Below are positions 25,201 through 32,941 of a stretch of 64,000 bases of DNA, in pieces. A program made the position numbers and the translations under genes. The notes under the pieces were generated by a model. That model searched no databases. It was not told the DNA's origin and worked only from the letters and a program-made list of their open reading frames with translations. Location of the stretch: positions 1,116,001 to 1,180,000 of the forward strand of contig JASFXZ010000044.1 of the NCBI GenBank assembly GCA_032209605.1. Direction: 5' to 3'. Numbering within the stretch: position 1 is the first letter of the stretch; every line of letters starts with the position of its first letter. Origin of the DNA: Mactromeris polynyma (lineage: Eukaryota > Mollusca > Bivalvia > Venerida > Mactridae).

Positions 25201-28200
25201 TTCAGTGAAGCAGTCATGCTGCGTCGGCCATTTCATTATAACCAGTCAAAATGCTTGGAACTCTTGATGGTCCAGATTTGCATACACTGACCTAGTTCAG
25301 TTTTAGCTCAACTTGTTTCAAACGATACACTGAAGTAATTGATCATTGTGTCCTATTGTGTATACTTGAATTTGTCTAATGCAGGTTCCGACGAAAGCTA
25401 CATGAAAAAGCGTCGATACCGGACTACTTTCACCGCGGAACAACTCAACTGCCTAGAAGAGGTTTTCCGAATTACTCACTATCCAGATGTTAATGCGCGC
25501 GAGGAATTATCACAGAAAACAAACCTTCCCGAAGCTAGAGTGCAGGTACGTGACGTCATTTACGTGACGTGTTTTCTTTCAACTTTGTTTGATCGATTGA
25601 GATTATGAGGATGCTATTTACATTTTACCGCTGGTACCAGGCGTGTGGAATGGCCCCAATAAGTATGTGAGTCAACGACCCCGTATTTTTTTCAAAATAA
25701 ACTTCCTAGTTCCATGAGTGAATTTGGTCGTTAATTCACATATTTTTAGTTGATTATTGTATTTTTGAAGTTTGGGACAAATCAACGCGTCTGGCACATT
25801 GTGTATTTTACCGGTCTAAATGATGCACTCTGGCACATTGTAGACATTCAAACTGATTACATAAAAATCACTATTCTAGTCTGCTTTATTGTATGATTAG
25901 TTCTCACACAAAATGGAAGCAATAAATATTGGCGTAGATATTTATCGGTACACGTAACGAGTATCATGGCTTTTATCCTAAATCTCCCATTCCAATGAAG
26001 ACGTTTTGGCACCATCAGATTTTACAGATTTATGGTTTGAGCTCGAAAATTCGAAATCCAGTCCCTGTTCACATATATTTTCCAACTAACTCGATTTAAA
26101 AGGAAAATCCGTACAGTAAAGCCATACCTTAAGAACCTCTCGAAATTTCGAAATGAAGACTACCTCATTAATATGACGGGTTTTTTCATTAATAGTTTTA
26201 CTATTTTTTTTTCATATTTAACTAAAAATTCAGACCAACTCACAAATAATACGACTTTCTTCAGAACCAATGGTGGTCTTAATATTAAAGTTTCACATCA
26301 TATCTTAATAAATTATCTTTAGAAATAGAGCTTCAAAATAGACTATTTATTGTTTGTTTGTTGTTCTCAACGATATTTCAGTTATATACGGCGGACGGTT
26401 CACCTAACCAGTTTTTCCTGGACTGAATTCTTACCAGTACTAACTTACCCTACCACAAGGAGCCGGCAACTTCTCCACATGTGGAGGAAAATCGACAGTT
26501 TTGTCAAATTTCTTGGAAGGGTATGACCTGCCGCGACCGGGAATCGAACCCAGATCGTCGGGTTACAAGTCCAGAGCACTAACCACTGGACCACGGCAGC
26601 GGCTGACGATTTCTTGGCCTAAAATGGTGTTTATATTATTGAGGCTTCACTATATTTATAATTAAATTATTTTAACAAACATGTTTTCAAAATCGACGAT
26701 TTATCGGCTTATATTGGTGTACATATTACAGAGGATTCACTATATTTATAATTAAACATTCTTCTTTTCAGATATGGTTTCAAAATCGACGGGCTAAATG
26801 GAGAAAGTACGAAAAGTTGGGAAACTTCGGTGGTCTTCAAGATTTGAAAGATGTGACCATAGTTCCGGCGCCAAAATCTGTAATGAGAGCAGATGCTTAT
26901 CCCGTAAGTTTGGGCATTTTATTTCCTCAATTCGTTTTTCTCGTATATTTCTAGCCGTCAAGCGCAAAACTGTTTTGTTTGAGTCAACTTCAGACATTAT
27001 TGTTGTAGTGATAAATAATAGAAAGTGATCACCTGATGAGATGTTATTTATAACATACAGTCGGACCCCGTTTATTCGACAACCTTCTGTCCGAATACTC
27101 GGTAGCATCCGAAATAAGTATCAGGTCCCGTATATCTTCTTATACACGTCGAATTGAAATGGGCTATTCGAAACCATGTAGGACTATTAATATTCTAAAT
27201 ACAATGTCGGACCCAATGACGTTGGATGCACGAGGTCCGACTGTACATGTCTAATTGATAACTGAGAGGTGCAGTAGTCGGGGAGCCGAGCGCTTAGCTT
27301 CTGATCAAAGAAACAGCACAATCCCCGAAATAAGCGCAAGTACTGGTTATTAACCCAGGAAGCAGTCATTTAGAGTAAACATTAAGATAAGTTATAACAA
27401 CTTGCTTCACAGTCGATGTTAAGTAAGCAAGTTAAGACTTAAATGACAGTACACGTAATTGAAACTCTTTTGCTGTTAACTGATATAGAGCAAAAGCTCA
27501 TAAAGCTCGAAATATTCCATATTTATAATAATGTTTTTTTAATATATATTTGTACTTTGTTTCAATATTTCACTGGATTGGTTGATTATGTGTACACGTT
27601 TTCTCCGCTAACATCTGCATTATCTCTTAAATGATATCTCCAGCACGTACTGTACTTCGTTAAGTAAATTATTTCGGCAAATGTCTTGATTTATTATTCA
27701 TTGCACTTCTCACGTATCTCATAGAAGACGCGCCTCGTTGCTCATAATACATATGACCATATACAACCCGTAGAAATTGCTTAACGGTTACTCTGTTACT
27801 CAGAACATCAACAAAAAAACGACACAAGAATAGCAAATACAAACTTTTTGTCGATCTCGCACCACGTATCTGTCACAGCCATCAACCAACACTCAGATAT
27901 GCCATCAATACAACAGGTTGTACGGGGTGGTCTAGGATAGATATGTTTCCGTATAATTCATGCTTCTTATATTCTATTTCATTTTTCTCCATTTTTCCAG
28001 CTTTTCACGAAGCCACGCGTAGATTCAGACGACACTTCAGACAACGAGTCACTTGAAGCTTCCCATCGCCTTCCTCCAATGGGCGTTCCATCGTTCCCAC
28101 AATTCTTTCCACTTCCGTTTTACGGAATTCCAAATCTACCAATCAGTTGCTATGGATACAGACCGCCTGAAGCTCATCGAAACGGAAGTATCGCGGCATT

Positions 28201-28261
28201 GAGAATGAAGGCTAAAGAATATGAAGCGGCTCTTGGGATGCAAAATATATTTAAAACATGA
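10033..28261 (+). CDS. Paired-class (PRD-like, Q50) homeobox transcription factor, possibly ISX-like
   Basis: A five-exon gene: 10033-10270, 24236-24370, 25385-25545, 26772-26903 and 28001-28261. All junctions are GT-AG and phases agree (1, 1, 0, 0). The joined length is 927 nt, giving 308 aa plus stop. Domains: an eh1/octapeptide-like YSIDMILG at residues 19-26 (a Groucho-type repression motif); an acidic linker; a homeodomain at 133-192 with F8, W48, Q50, N51 and R53 all present; and an OAR motif [14 protein letters not shown] at 285-298. The protein should be a nuclear DNA-binding regulator recognising TAAT-type sites. The helix-3 context ([18 protein letters not shown]) followed by EKLGNFGG resembles ISX more than RAX, ARX or VSX. 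That assignment is inference from remembered family patterns; a phylogeny is needed. Intron 1 (13,965 bp) carries a LINE and several SINE and MITE copies. Confidence 0.9.
12243..12562 (+). mobile_element. tRNA-derived SINE, family S1, long copy
   Basis: The tRNA-like head has A box cgtggccgagtgattt and B box ggtttgaatcccg. A body of about 170 bp follows. The tail cgcgagtattggatagtaac then gaagcggtcatcgcgggtga matches the S1 tail block. Confidence 0.7.
12570..12745. mobile_element. MITE family A copy
   Basis: Begins cagacaaacctcacttaaag, contains gttttactctttattcaacc and cctcaatattgagaccacc, and ends gtggtcttgttattgatg. Family A is recognisable but the terminal TIR bases are decayed. Confidence 0.65.
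12901..12962. repeat. 31-bp tandem duplication
   Basis: Two adjacent 31-bp units, starting tgatgaagatatgttgtcg at 12901 and 12932, differ at one base (gctcgg versus ggtcgg). The near-identity implies a recent duplication. Confidence 0.85.
14284..18250 (-). mobile_element. APE-type LINE inserted antisense in homeobox intron 1
   Basis: A non-LTR retrotransposon copy of about 4 kb. The single large ORF occupies 18224-14736. A 3' UTR of about 450 bp runs down to an AATAAAG-like signal and an AT microsatellite at 14284-14300. A related 3' UTR on the opposite strand lies at 21300-21560. The 5' boundary is uncertain: an in-frame TAG lies just upstream of the ORF at about 18245. Confidence 0.85.
14736..18224 (-). 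CDS. LINE polyprotein: endonuclease plus reverse transcriptase
   Basis: An uninterrupted reading frame of 1162 codons encodes a retrotransposon protein. The N-terminal AP-endonuclease region shows AETHL (31-35), GSGGVGFFV (63-71), GDFNSR (147-152), VVDYCF (215-220) and PDH (256-258). The reverse transcriptase shows [11 protein letters not shown] (530-540), [10 protein letters not shown] (655-664), [13 protein letters not shown] (714-726) and catalytic YADD (756-759). The C-terminus has a CxxC-x7-H-x4-C knuckle (1086-1102). The first codon in frame is GTG within NVRGWK; the first ATG is at residue 8, so the true N-terminus may lie upstream or be lost. Clade (CR1/L2/Jockey group) not assigned. 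The intact frame suggests recent or still possible activity. Confidence 0.92.
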   Translation of the reverse strand: MRGWKTDMNSDNHVFRSNCILSTDIDILGIAETHLRGEDVIHLEGYTWFGHNRLHIHKNARTGSGGVGFFVKKSLFLDFNVSIIDNTTEGILLLKLSHKSSNRILLPCVCYLPPENSSRSFDVNHFYDSLLSLIYQYKDDGVMYICGDFNSRCGNGDDFIRGVDDIVDRDVIDFNCNSYGDLLLDFLININMCILNGRNYVCNDFTSISTKGKSVVDYCFVDHQMLDNFIEFEVVKVSTLVNNSRALGEIVPIAMPDHSLLKWGLIFQCGKQVSTCNSNIVPHSQYTKFDVNYVPDDFMLDQETLYNVNCAISKLECSFRNQSDIDDVYNDWCNIVKKSMYNQLPFKEVKSGVCNKKRRPGKPWWSDQLTDIWNRVCIAEKSWISCNNRNNKVALKSEYISIRKLFDREVQRAKRSYWHYVQNRLLDECNVDNTKFWKSIGKIGVNCSKRNVIPMEVVLDDGSISNEVDVVLSKWKNDFSSLFQSVDHGNSGHEDINNATQSEIGCFNNHISIMEVHKAMTNANKGKACGIDNIPVEVLKNDAALSFLHILFNICFDNGTVPTLWSKSIINPIPKSSTLDKRDPLSYRGISLASAMYKLYCYILNNRLSSWVESNAKLSDGQNGFRKGRNTTDHILSLHNIIDTRKKTGVSTYCAFIDFKKAYDTINRNMLWKRLYDIGVNGKMLSAVKSLYVSVMSCVRVNSFKTEWFDVKCGLRQGCILSPLLFNLFINDLALYLKTFDLGINIGNEKICIMLYADDIVILAEKAEELQMLLNALNDWCSLNDMTVNPSKSNIIHFRPNSLSRTDAVFRCGENVLPIVDRYTYLGVVIHEHLDYNVTVKAVAQSASRALGLLIAKCKSLGGVPYDVFSKLYDSVVWPVINYSAPLWGFRSYSCIDAVHNRAQRFYLGVGKYTPNDGVSGDMGWKPPGVRQWKSVLLYWSRLSSMNILRVNKRIALWVTTKSSRVCRNWVFNIKKFLNDNSLHMFNNIEQPLPASFVSTICNVTLDNYVTKWFNRINSDIGPSRRGGNKLRLYKLVKSEFVPEQYCKVILSSRHRSAYSKFRFGVAPIRIETGRYEGLSVDERLCPMCDDIESEYHVLFNCPAYCDIRESLFIRAVVLNNAFFTFSDVDKFKFLFSNPDMIRICAKTCNQILQRRLFLTCK
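18251..19282. other. Homeobox intron 1, beyond the LINE
   Basis: AT-rich. Some of 18250-18440 may be LINE 5' sequence. Nothing else is recognised. Confidence 0.4.
19283..19441. mobile_element. MITE family A copy
   Basis: Begins gtaaaaccctaataatacga, carries cccttgggacccttgaaac, and ends ttgaggtggtctttcagtga then ggttttactg. The arms are well preserved. Confidence 0.7.
19478..19746 (+). mobile_element. tRNA-derived SINE, family S2, with 12-bp target duplication
   Basis: The head carries A box gtggtccagtggttagtgcg and B box gggttcgattcccgg. The body contains ctccacatgtggagaagttg and the tail ends cgttgagaaacggcgttaaa then aaacaaac. The element is flanked by a perfect 12-bp direct repeat acatgtacttcg (19466-19477 and 19747-19758), the hallmark of LINE-mediated insertion and a sign of recent arrival. 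A second copy, inverted, lies at 26345-26604. Confidence 0.9.
19760..21005. other. Homeobox intron 1, AT-rich stretch
   Basis: No gene. It contains a short duplicated gagaatgcga at 20412-20430 and a low-complexity ATAATAA-type zone at 20780-20995. Confidence 0.5.
21006..21175 (-). mobile_element. LINE 3' UTR fragment
   Basis: Read on the - strand this is an AT-rich 3' UTR ending in aaataaac-like sequence and a (TTCTG)n tail (agaacagaacagaatag on the + strand). The tail resembles the one near 4610. Confidence 0.5.
21300..21562 (+). mobile_element. 3' UTR of the same LINE family as 14.3-18.2 kb
   Basis: It shares ctcttataactcaattt and a final aatgagacttaaataaatta followed by an AT tail with the 3' UTR of the antisense LINE. 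It is a 5'-truncated sense-strand copy. Confidence 0.6.
21563..22720. other. Homeobox intron 1, no gene seen
   Basis: AT-rich with only short open frames. No motif is recognised. Confidence 0.4.
22725..22922 (-). mobile_element. S1-like SINE with embedded MITE half
   Basis: On the - strand a tRNA-like head at 22860-22922 is followed by sequence containing a family C MITE fragment (agaagggataaagggagata at 22787-22806). The S1 tail block (ccaatactcgcgccaaatt) sits at 22727-22745. Confidence 0.5.
23365..23432 (+). mobile_element. tRNA-like SINE head remnant
   Basis: gttgtagtgtagtggatgat is A-box-like and gggggtttggaccaacatgg is a damaged B box. No body is recognised and the copy is decayed. 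Confidence 0.35.
24236..24370 (+). CDS. Homeobox gene exon 2 (Ser/Thr/Glu-rich linker)
   Basis: Acceptor ttttcag ends at 24235 and donor gtaaac begins at 24371. The exon enters and leaves in phase 1. It encodes a linker with [12 protein letters not shown] and a Ser/Pro-rich end, just ahead of the homeodomain exon. Confidence 0.8.
24371..25384. other. Homeobox intron 2
   Basis: A 1,014-bp AT-rich intron. Apart from the palindrome at 24951-24980 nothing is recognised. Confidence 0.6.
24951..24980. repeat. 14-bp perfect palindrome
   Basis: aaagacctaaatac and gtatttaggtcttt flank a 2-nt centre in homeobox intron 2. A looser relative occurs at 52562-52592. Confidence 0.8.
25385..25545 (+). CDS. 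Homeobox gene exon 3 (homeodomain residues 1-46)
   Basis: Acceptor taatgcag ends at 25384 and donor gtacgt begins at 25546. The exon encodes [17 protein letters not shown] and continues to PEARVQ, covering the N-terminal arm, helix 1, helix 2 and the start of helix 3. The break after residue 46 is the conserved paired-class intron position. Confidence 0.95.
26110..26330. mobile_element. Decayed MITE, probably family A
   Basis: Starts acagtaaagccataccttaa and contains gactacctcattaatatgac, tagttttactatt and ggtggtcttaatattaaag. The arrangement is like family A but diverged. It lies in homeobox intron 3. Confidence 0.45.
26345..26604 (-). mobile_element. tRNA-derived SINE, family S2, inverted copy
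   Basis: The reverse complement matches the SINE at 19478-19746 through head, body and tail, including ctccacatgtggagaagttg and gaaatatcgttgaga. Its head abuts the duplicated segment at 26605. No clear target duplication was found. Confidence 0.85.
26605..26787 (+). repeat. Tandem duplication of homeobox exon 4 acceptor region
   Basis: Unit A (26605-26694) and unit B (26695-26787) align along their length: gacgattt, ggtgt-atatt, ttcactatatttataattaa and a closing tttcaaaatc. Unit B contains the working acceptor and the first codons of exon 4. Unit A has lost the AG and the Trp codon, so it is a decayed splice-site and exon-edge copy. Confidence 0.8.
26772..26903 (+). CDS. Homeobox gene exon 4 (homeodomain residues 47-60)
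   Basis: Acceptor ttttcag ends at 26771 and donor gtaagt begins at 26904. The exon encodes [12 protein letters not shown] (Q50, N51) and then a conserved-looking [12 protein letters not shown] segment. A decayed copy of its 5' edge lies about 93 bp upstream. Confidence 0.95.
27058..27243. mobile_element. MITE family B (CAGTCGGACC TIR, TA flanks)
   Basis: A 186-bp element flanked by TA, with a perfect 10-bp TIR CAGTCGGACC / GGTCCGACTG. Internal words such as tttattcga, ttgaaatgggctattcgaaa and catgta are shared with elements at 42131-42945 and 48420-48603. It lies in homeobox intron 4. Confidence 0.85.
27265..27412 (+). mobile_element. tRNA-derived SINE, family S1 copy
   Basis: A degraded head (gtgcagtagtcggggagccg) is followed by cacaatccccgaaataagcg and the S1 tail block caagtactggttattaaccc then gaagcagtcattt. 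Confidence 0.6.
28001..28261 (+). CDS. Homeobox gene exon 5 (OAR motif and stop)
   Basis: Acceptor tttttccag ends at 28000, phase 0. The exon encodes a Pro/Phe-rich segment ([11 protein letters not shown]), the OAR motif and a TGA at 28259-28261. OAR domains modulate transactivation in paired-like factors. Confidence 0.92.
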   Translation, partial: LFTKPRVDSDDTSDNESLEASHRLPPMGVPSFPQFFPLPFYGIPNLPISCYGYRPPEAHRNGSIAALRMKAKEYEAALGMQNIFKT

Positions 28262-28595
28262 GTTTTGATTGGTTGAAATGGACCTAAACTGTGTCACATG
28301 ACCAAGACTAGTGTGTACCGTTACTGAACGAGAAACTTCGAGATTGTTGAATATCTTATACAGAAAGCAATGTTTTGATAAGCTGGATGCAGCAACATAC
28401 ATTGTTCTACATTCAAGTAAAAGCATCCTGCATTGGAAGCAATCATGCATGCTACTAAAACTTTCAATCGAGCCATGGCTATCAAGTTCATTCTATGAAT
28501 GAAAATAAGTTTTAAAAATCTGGATTTATTTTCGAGATTTTAACACTATCTTTCTAACTGAATTTCAGAAGTGTGTACGACGGTTAATTGACCTA

Positions 28596-28885
28596 ACAAA
28601 TAATCCTGGGTTACAAGCCAGGGCTTACCATGAGCTTTATTCATATTAAGATTCAAACTCAGACTTGAAATTTGAAAAACAAAATACAAGCCTTTCGTTT
28701 TCATTAAATCTCAACGAATGAGATTTTGTCTGAAAAAGTGTTGTTACCTGCTCTTACACATAAACCAGTTTATATTAAAGTCTATGCTGTAATATCAACA
28801 TAAGAGCAAAACGAATATTTAACATTTTAAAGTCTAAGTCTGAGTTTCAGTCGTAATATATTTTTGTGAATAATGCCCTAGTTGT
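28596..28885. mobile_element. MITE-like element, family D
   Basis: The left arm ends in tattaagattcaaactcaga. The right arm carries gtctaagtctgagtttcagt, then cgtaatatatttttgtgaat and aatgccct. The arrangement matches the element at 3533-3780. It lies just after the homeobox stop codon, probably in the 3' UTR or flank. Confidence 0.5.
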
Positions 28886-28926
28886 TCTCCAACCAGCTGA
28901 CAAATTATTTTCCCCGACATATACAA

Positions 28927-29100
28927 TACAACCTCAATAATAAGACCATTCGTGTGCCCCGCTATAACTGGACTTCTTTTTGAGGTGGTCTTAATATTGA
29001 GGAGAAAGAAAGAGCAAAACAGTCCAATGGACTTGACAATCGTGTGCTTAATTTTGAAGTGATCTTATTATTGAGACGGTCTTTAAGTGAGGTTTTACTG
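28927..29100. mobile_element. MITE family A copy
   Basis: Begins tacaacctcaataataagac and ends gtctttaagtgaggttttactg just before ta. Internal ttgaggtggtcttaatattg is a family A word. Confidence 0.7.
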
Positions 29101-29396
29101 TACTAGTAAATTTGAATGACGAGCCGTAATGTAAAGACGATAATGCAACGTAGAATGAAACATTTAGACATGTTTTTCAATCCCGATGTTATTCGACGAG
29201 ACAAAGAGCAAAGCGATACAGATGTTTTAGAGATATTTATCTTTTGAGAACTTATATCCAGTTTTCCAAAAGTTTTTAAACAATTTTGATCGTGTTTGAT
29301 ATTAACCTCGATATGTTTTTGTGAATTTAAGTTTTTAAATTGAGTGTACATATTAACCAAATCTTATATATTTTATATAAAAAAATGTTTGTGCTA

Positions 29397-29402
29397 AATA
29401 AA
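29397..29402 (+). terminator. Possible polyadenylation signal of homeobox gene
   Basis: AATAAA about 1.1 kb past the stop codon, beyond two MITEs. It is the first clear hexamer noticed on this strand, but the distance makes it uncertain. Confidence 0.25.
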
Positions 29403-30690
29403 GATATGTGTGTACGTATGCTTATTGTTTTTTTATTTTCTACGGGCTAGTTCTATAATGGGTTTACAACTGAAGCTGATCTAAGAATGTATTTGAGTTT
29501 TGACGGTCGGAGATTGACAAAATATGATAATGTTATTTAAAAGCATGCCTGTCTAGAGTAAAACTACTCAGCGACCGCTGCTTCTTTGCCAAAATTGGGT
29601 TCGATAGTTTTGCACAAAAAATACTAGACGTGATTCAATCGCAACATCTCGGCAATTTCCGTACGGTTTGGAAATAGTTCTCGAAGGTACGTGTATGAAT
29701 ATAACTGAAATCTTGGTACGTGATGCGGTTTTCCTACACTGTTAACTAGTATAATACATCATATCAGGGAAACACAATTCAACATTATTTAAGTGCTTTG
29801 TGCGTCTCGTATTCATAATATTTAAAACATCTCCATAATACTTTCCACAGAGACTATATTCATTCACTTCGATAGCCATTTAGGAACTACTTTTCCCCAC
29901 GTTACTTCCGATCTCTATTTTAAAAAGGACTGATTTCGGAGGTGATACGATTGGACATGCTTAGTATTATGATCATGTGTGTTAAAATATAAGTAACTGC
30001 GTGTACGGCGCAACCTCTCCACAGCGGCCCTCTCGTGAGAAACAAACAACAACAACAACAACAATGTCAGAGTGTACTGCAGTAATACTTATCGATCCGT
30101 TTAAGCTGCCAAGAGCAACAACCTCTTCAAAACAACCTGAATTTGCGTCTCCTTAACTGGGCACTGTTCTTCTGGAGAGACTGCCTTTTGCATTGTTTAC
30201 AGGAGTTTTGGCGACCATGAGTATGCAAATGTTCCCAACGTGATCATAAGGTTTATATGTCCGTTGCGATATGAACGATTTCCCATAGTTCCCATGTATT
30301 GTCCCCATTACCCACGTTATCGACGCCGGCTAAGCGAGGCGCTATGACGGTTGGGTATGAAAATATGTTTCGTATTAAAGAAGCTTATATAAATTTCGCG
30401 ATGGTTATCAGTCAAGCTCGATTTTGTAGAAACTTTGTCAGTCGCCTTGCAGACCACTTCCTGTCGGATAGCAACATTCATGTATGCCTACATGAGGTGG
30501 CGTGATCGTTGCCTTAACATAGTATGTACCTACGACCTCCGGGTTGAGCGGTCGGTACCGTATACATTACACTTTAGCAAATCTCTAGCGGTACGCAACC
30601 TCCGCGCACAAATTTGAATGGTTCCGAGCATAATTCGAATCAAAGACGTCAAGGGAAGTAAACACTACGAGTATGCGAGGAAGTCTTGAT
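29403..30690. other. Intergenic DNA, no gene seen
   Basis: Mixed composition. 29985-30065 looks like a SINE 3' tail (acggcgcaacc, then gtgagaaacaaacaacaac repeats). No coding gene is recognised. Confidence 0.45.
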
Positions 30691-30814
30691 CACAGGAGAT
30701 TGTCACGAGTTATTTCTCTTTATCCCTGCAAATACACATGTACTATAGAAGGGATGAAGGGAGATCATTTTAAAATGGATAAAGGGAATGGACTCGTGGC
30801 ACTAATACCTCCTA
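30691..30814. mobile_element. MITE family C (CAGGAGATTGTCA type)
   Basis: The left end is cacaggagattgtcacgag. The inside carries agaagggatgaagggagat and ggataaagggaatg. The right end is gactcgtggcactaatacctcct. The copy is decayed; the family is defined by the better copy at 52277-52461. Confidence 0.6.
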
Positions 30815-30902
30815 TCAAAATTTATAGAAATACACAGCCCGTAGATAGAATGGGTGAGGCGTTGCTGGTGTGTATAAACGGTGGATAGTTCAATACACAA
30901 TT

Positions 30903-31062
30903 TAGGGAGGCGCAGTGGTACAGCGCCTAACTCCTGATCCGGAGGTCATGAGTTTGGGTACCACGATGAGCGGGTTTTGATCACAAACTTCACAATCCCT
31001 AAATTTGGCGCGAGTTTCGATTGGTAACCAGGAAGCAGTCATCGAAAGTGATTAGTAGGTGA
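30903..31062 (+). mobile_element. tRNA-derived SINE, family S1 copy
   Basis: The head gggaggcgcagtggtacagc and a weak B box are followed by cttcacaatccctaaatttg, then gcgcgagtttcgattggtaa and gaagcagtcatcga. The S1 structure is well kept. Confidence 0.7.
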
Positions 31063-31071
31063 TAAGTTGAA

Positions 31072-32590
31072 GAAGAAGAACTTTTATTTGTACTAAAACC
31101 CATAAAAGGTTATTGACAAAACATCAATATAACATAGCAAATAATACATAGCAATACGTGACAAGAAGATACAATGAAATGGTAAATAAATGCATAGTTA
31201 TTTACATACTGTTGTATATAATAATAGGATGTTATTTTTGTATATTTGAGACGTATATGATTGGATCCGTGATCGGACATTGTATACAATAGTTGTTAAA
31301 TATGAGGTTCATCTCTGTTGGGGGAGGCAGAATAATTTAAATGATAAATACATGTTAAAAACAAAGCATCCAATTCATGTACCAAGCTTCATATCCACAA
31401 TTACATAATTATATAAAATAATTTAACATCAATGGTAACTCCTAGAACTTATAAATGGATCATCAAGGAAATGGCCCTTACAAAGAGCGCATAACCTATA
31501 ATGATCGAGCAATTTTAAAATGTACAGTCACCAATTGCATGTGTGCTCTACCGAAACGAAATTGTAAAGCATCGCACGGTGATCATGTACATGAACAATC
31601 ATTAAATATACATATAATGTACATATTAGTAGTTTCCATCGACGTAACATTTACATACATTCACATAATTATAAATAAATACATTTCTTATATTATAATA
31701 ATTATACAATTTTAAATATAACAGACAGTAGTATATTCAATATCGGCAATTTTGCTGTAACCATTTAAACATTTTTAAACCAAATTACTAATACTATTAC
31801 AACTCGTTATGAAGTTGTTGGCGCTTAATAAATCCATGATGTGCAAATACACTTATTTCTGATGCATTTTTTGTCGTCATTAATGCGATGAACTTAAAAG
31901 TACTGGGACGGTTCCAATAATATGATTGTTGTAAGTTGTAAGAACGTGTTTCACAATCGATGTAAAATAAATAAAATGTATAAAACAAAATAAAACAGGC
32001 AAAAGGAGAAAAAATATCATTTGTACAGTTAGTCCGTTCTGTTCTTTAAAATCATAAAACAGGTATTGGCACTATCTCTAATCATATTTTCATTGGACAG
32101 TACAAACATACAAATAATACTTTTCTTTCTCTGTAAGGTTTATGTAATTACCATTTACTTCACTTGCTTTAATTATAAGAGTATCTTTAAACCGATGGTA
32201 GGCATTACAGTGAAACAGTACATGCAATTCATTTTCAACGTCGGCTATACATATCGCACATGAACGTTGGTTCTCCGGAATATTTTCAAATCTTCCTGTC
32301 TCAAGTCTCAAGTCTCAATGGGGTCATCACACATCTAAATTTGGCTAAGGAAGTTCTATATTTTATAGGAATTTGAAATATAACATATTTCTCAATTACA
32401 TGCGTTTGTTTAAACAATTTATATGTCGGAAGCTTATTACGCCCATTTTCTGACCGCCCAACAGCTTCATAAATATTGTCTTTACACAGTATTTTTTTGC
32501 TGACAGTTCCAAGGCTGTAATTCGCTATATGATTGTTGTTTCTGTTTGTGTTATGAATGTGTTTTGTATTTCCCTTTCCCCTGTGCAATT
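31072..32590 (-). mobile_element. LINE 3' part, decayed
   Basis: On the - strand two overlapping frames (32588-32301 and 32311-32090) encode a LINE C-terminus ending in LRLETGRFENIPENQ and a CxxC...H...C knuckle (CAICIADVENELHVLFHC). The two frames are offset at about 32305, where a short ctcaagt repeat has slipped. A 3' UTR runs down to 31072, ending in a (GAA)n-type tail. It is related in layout to the 14.3-18.2 kb LINE but diverged, 5'-truncated and dead. Confidence 0.7.
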
Positions 32591-32941
32591 ATGTCACTTT
32601 ATACAGTGTTCATATTGTTTCCTGTCCATTTTTGGCCTATTAAGGCCAGTTGTCTTGACTTGTCCTGTAATCTTTTCCATCCATTTATTCCCACCTCCCC
32701 CTCCCTTTACTGTCCACTTTGATTCTCCTAGTTAATCCTTGTATTCTGCTGGGCCATTCCTTGTGCCTCAGTTCCTTAATATGTGTACCATTTGACCTCC
32801 TTTAGTGCCTTATATTTTGTGGATTGTTGTTTTTCCGGAGATCTGCGTGGGGAGGCACTGTCTTATGTATGTGGCTTTCCCTGTAGTGACGTATTCTCTC
32901 TCTCTTTTTTTGCATATTGGAATAAATTGCTGAACTGAACA
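32591..32941 (+). mobile_element. LINE-like 3' UTR repeat ending in (CTGAA)n
   Basis: Ends ggaggcactgtcttatgtat, then gtggctttccctgtag and gaataaattgctgaactgaac. A related segment (gggaggcactgtcttgtgta) lies at about 49785-49945 inside another element. It is an interspersed repeat with a typical LINE polyA-like end. Confidence 0.55.
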
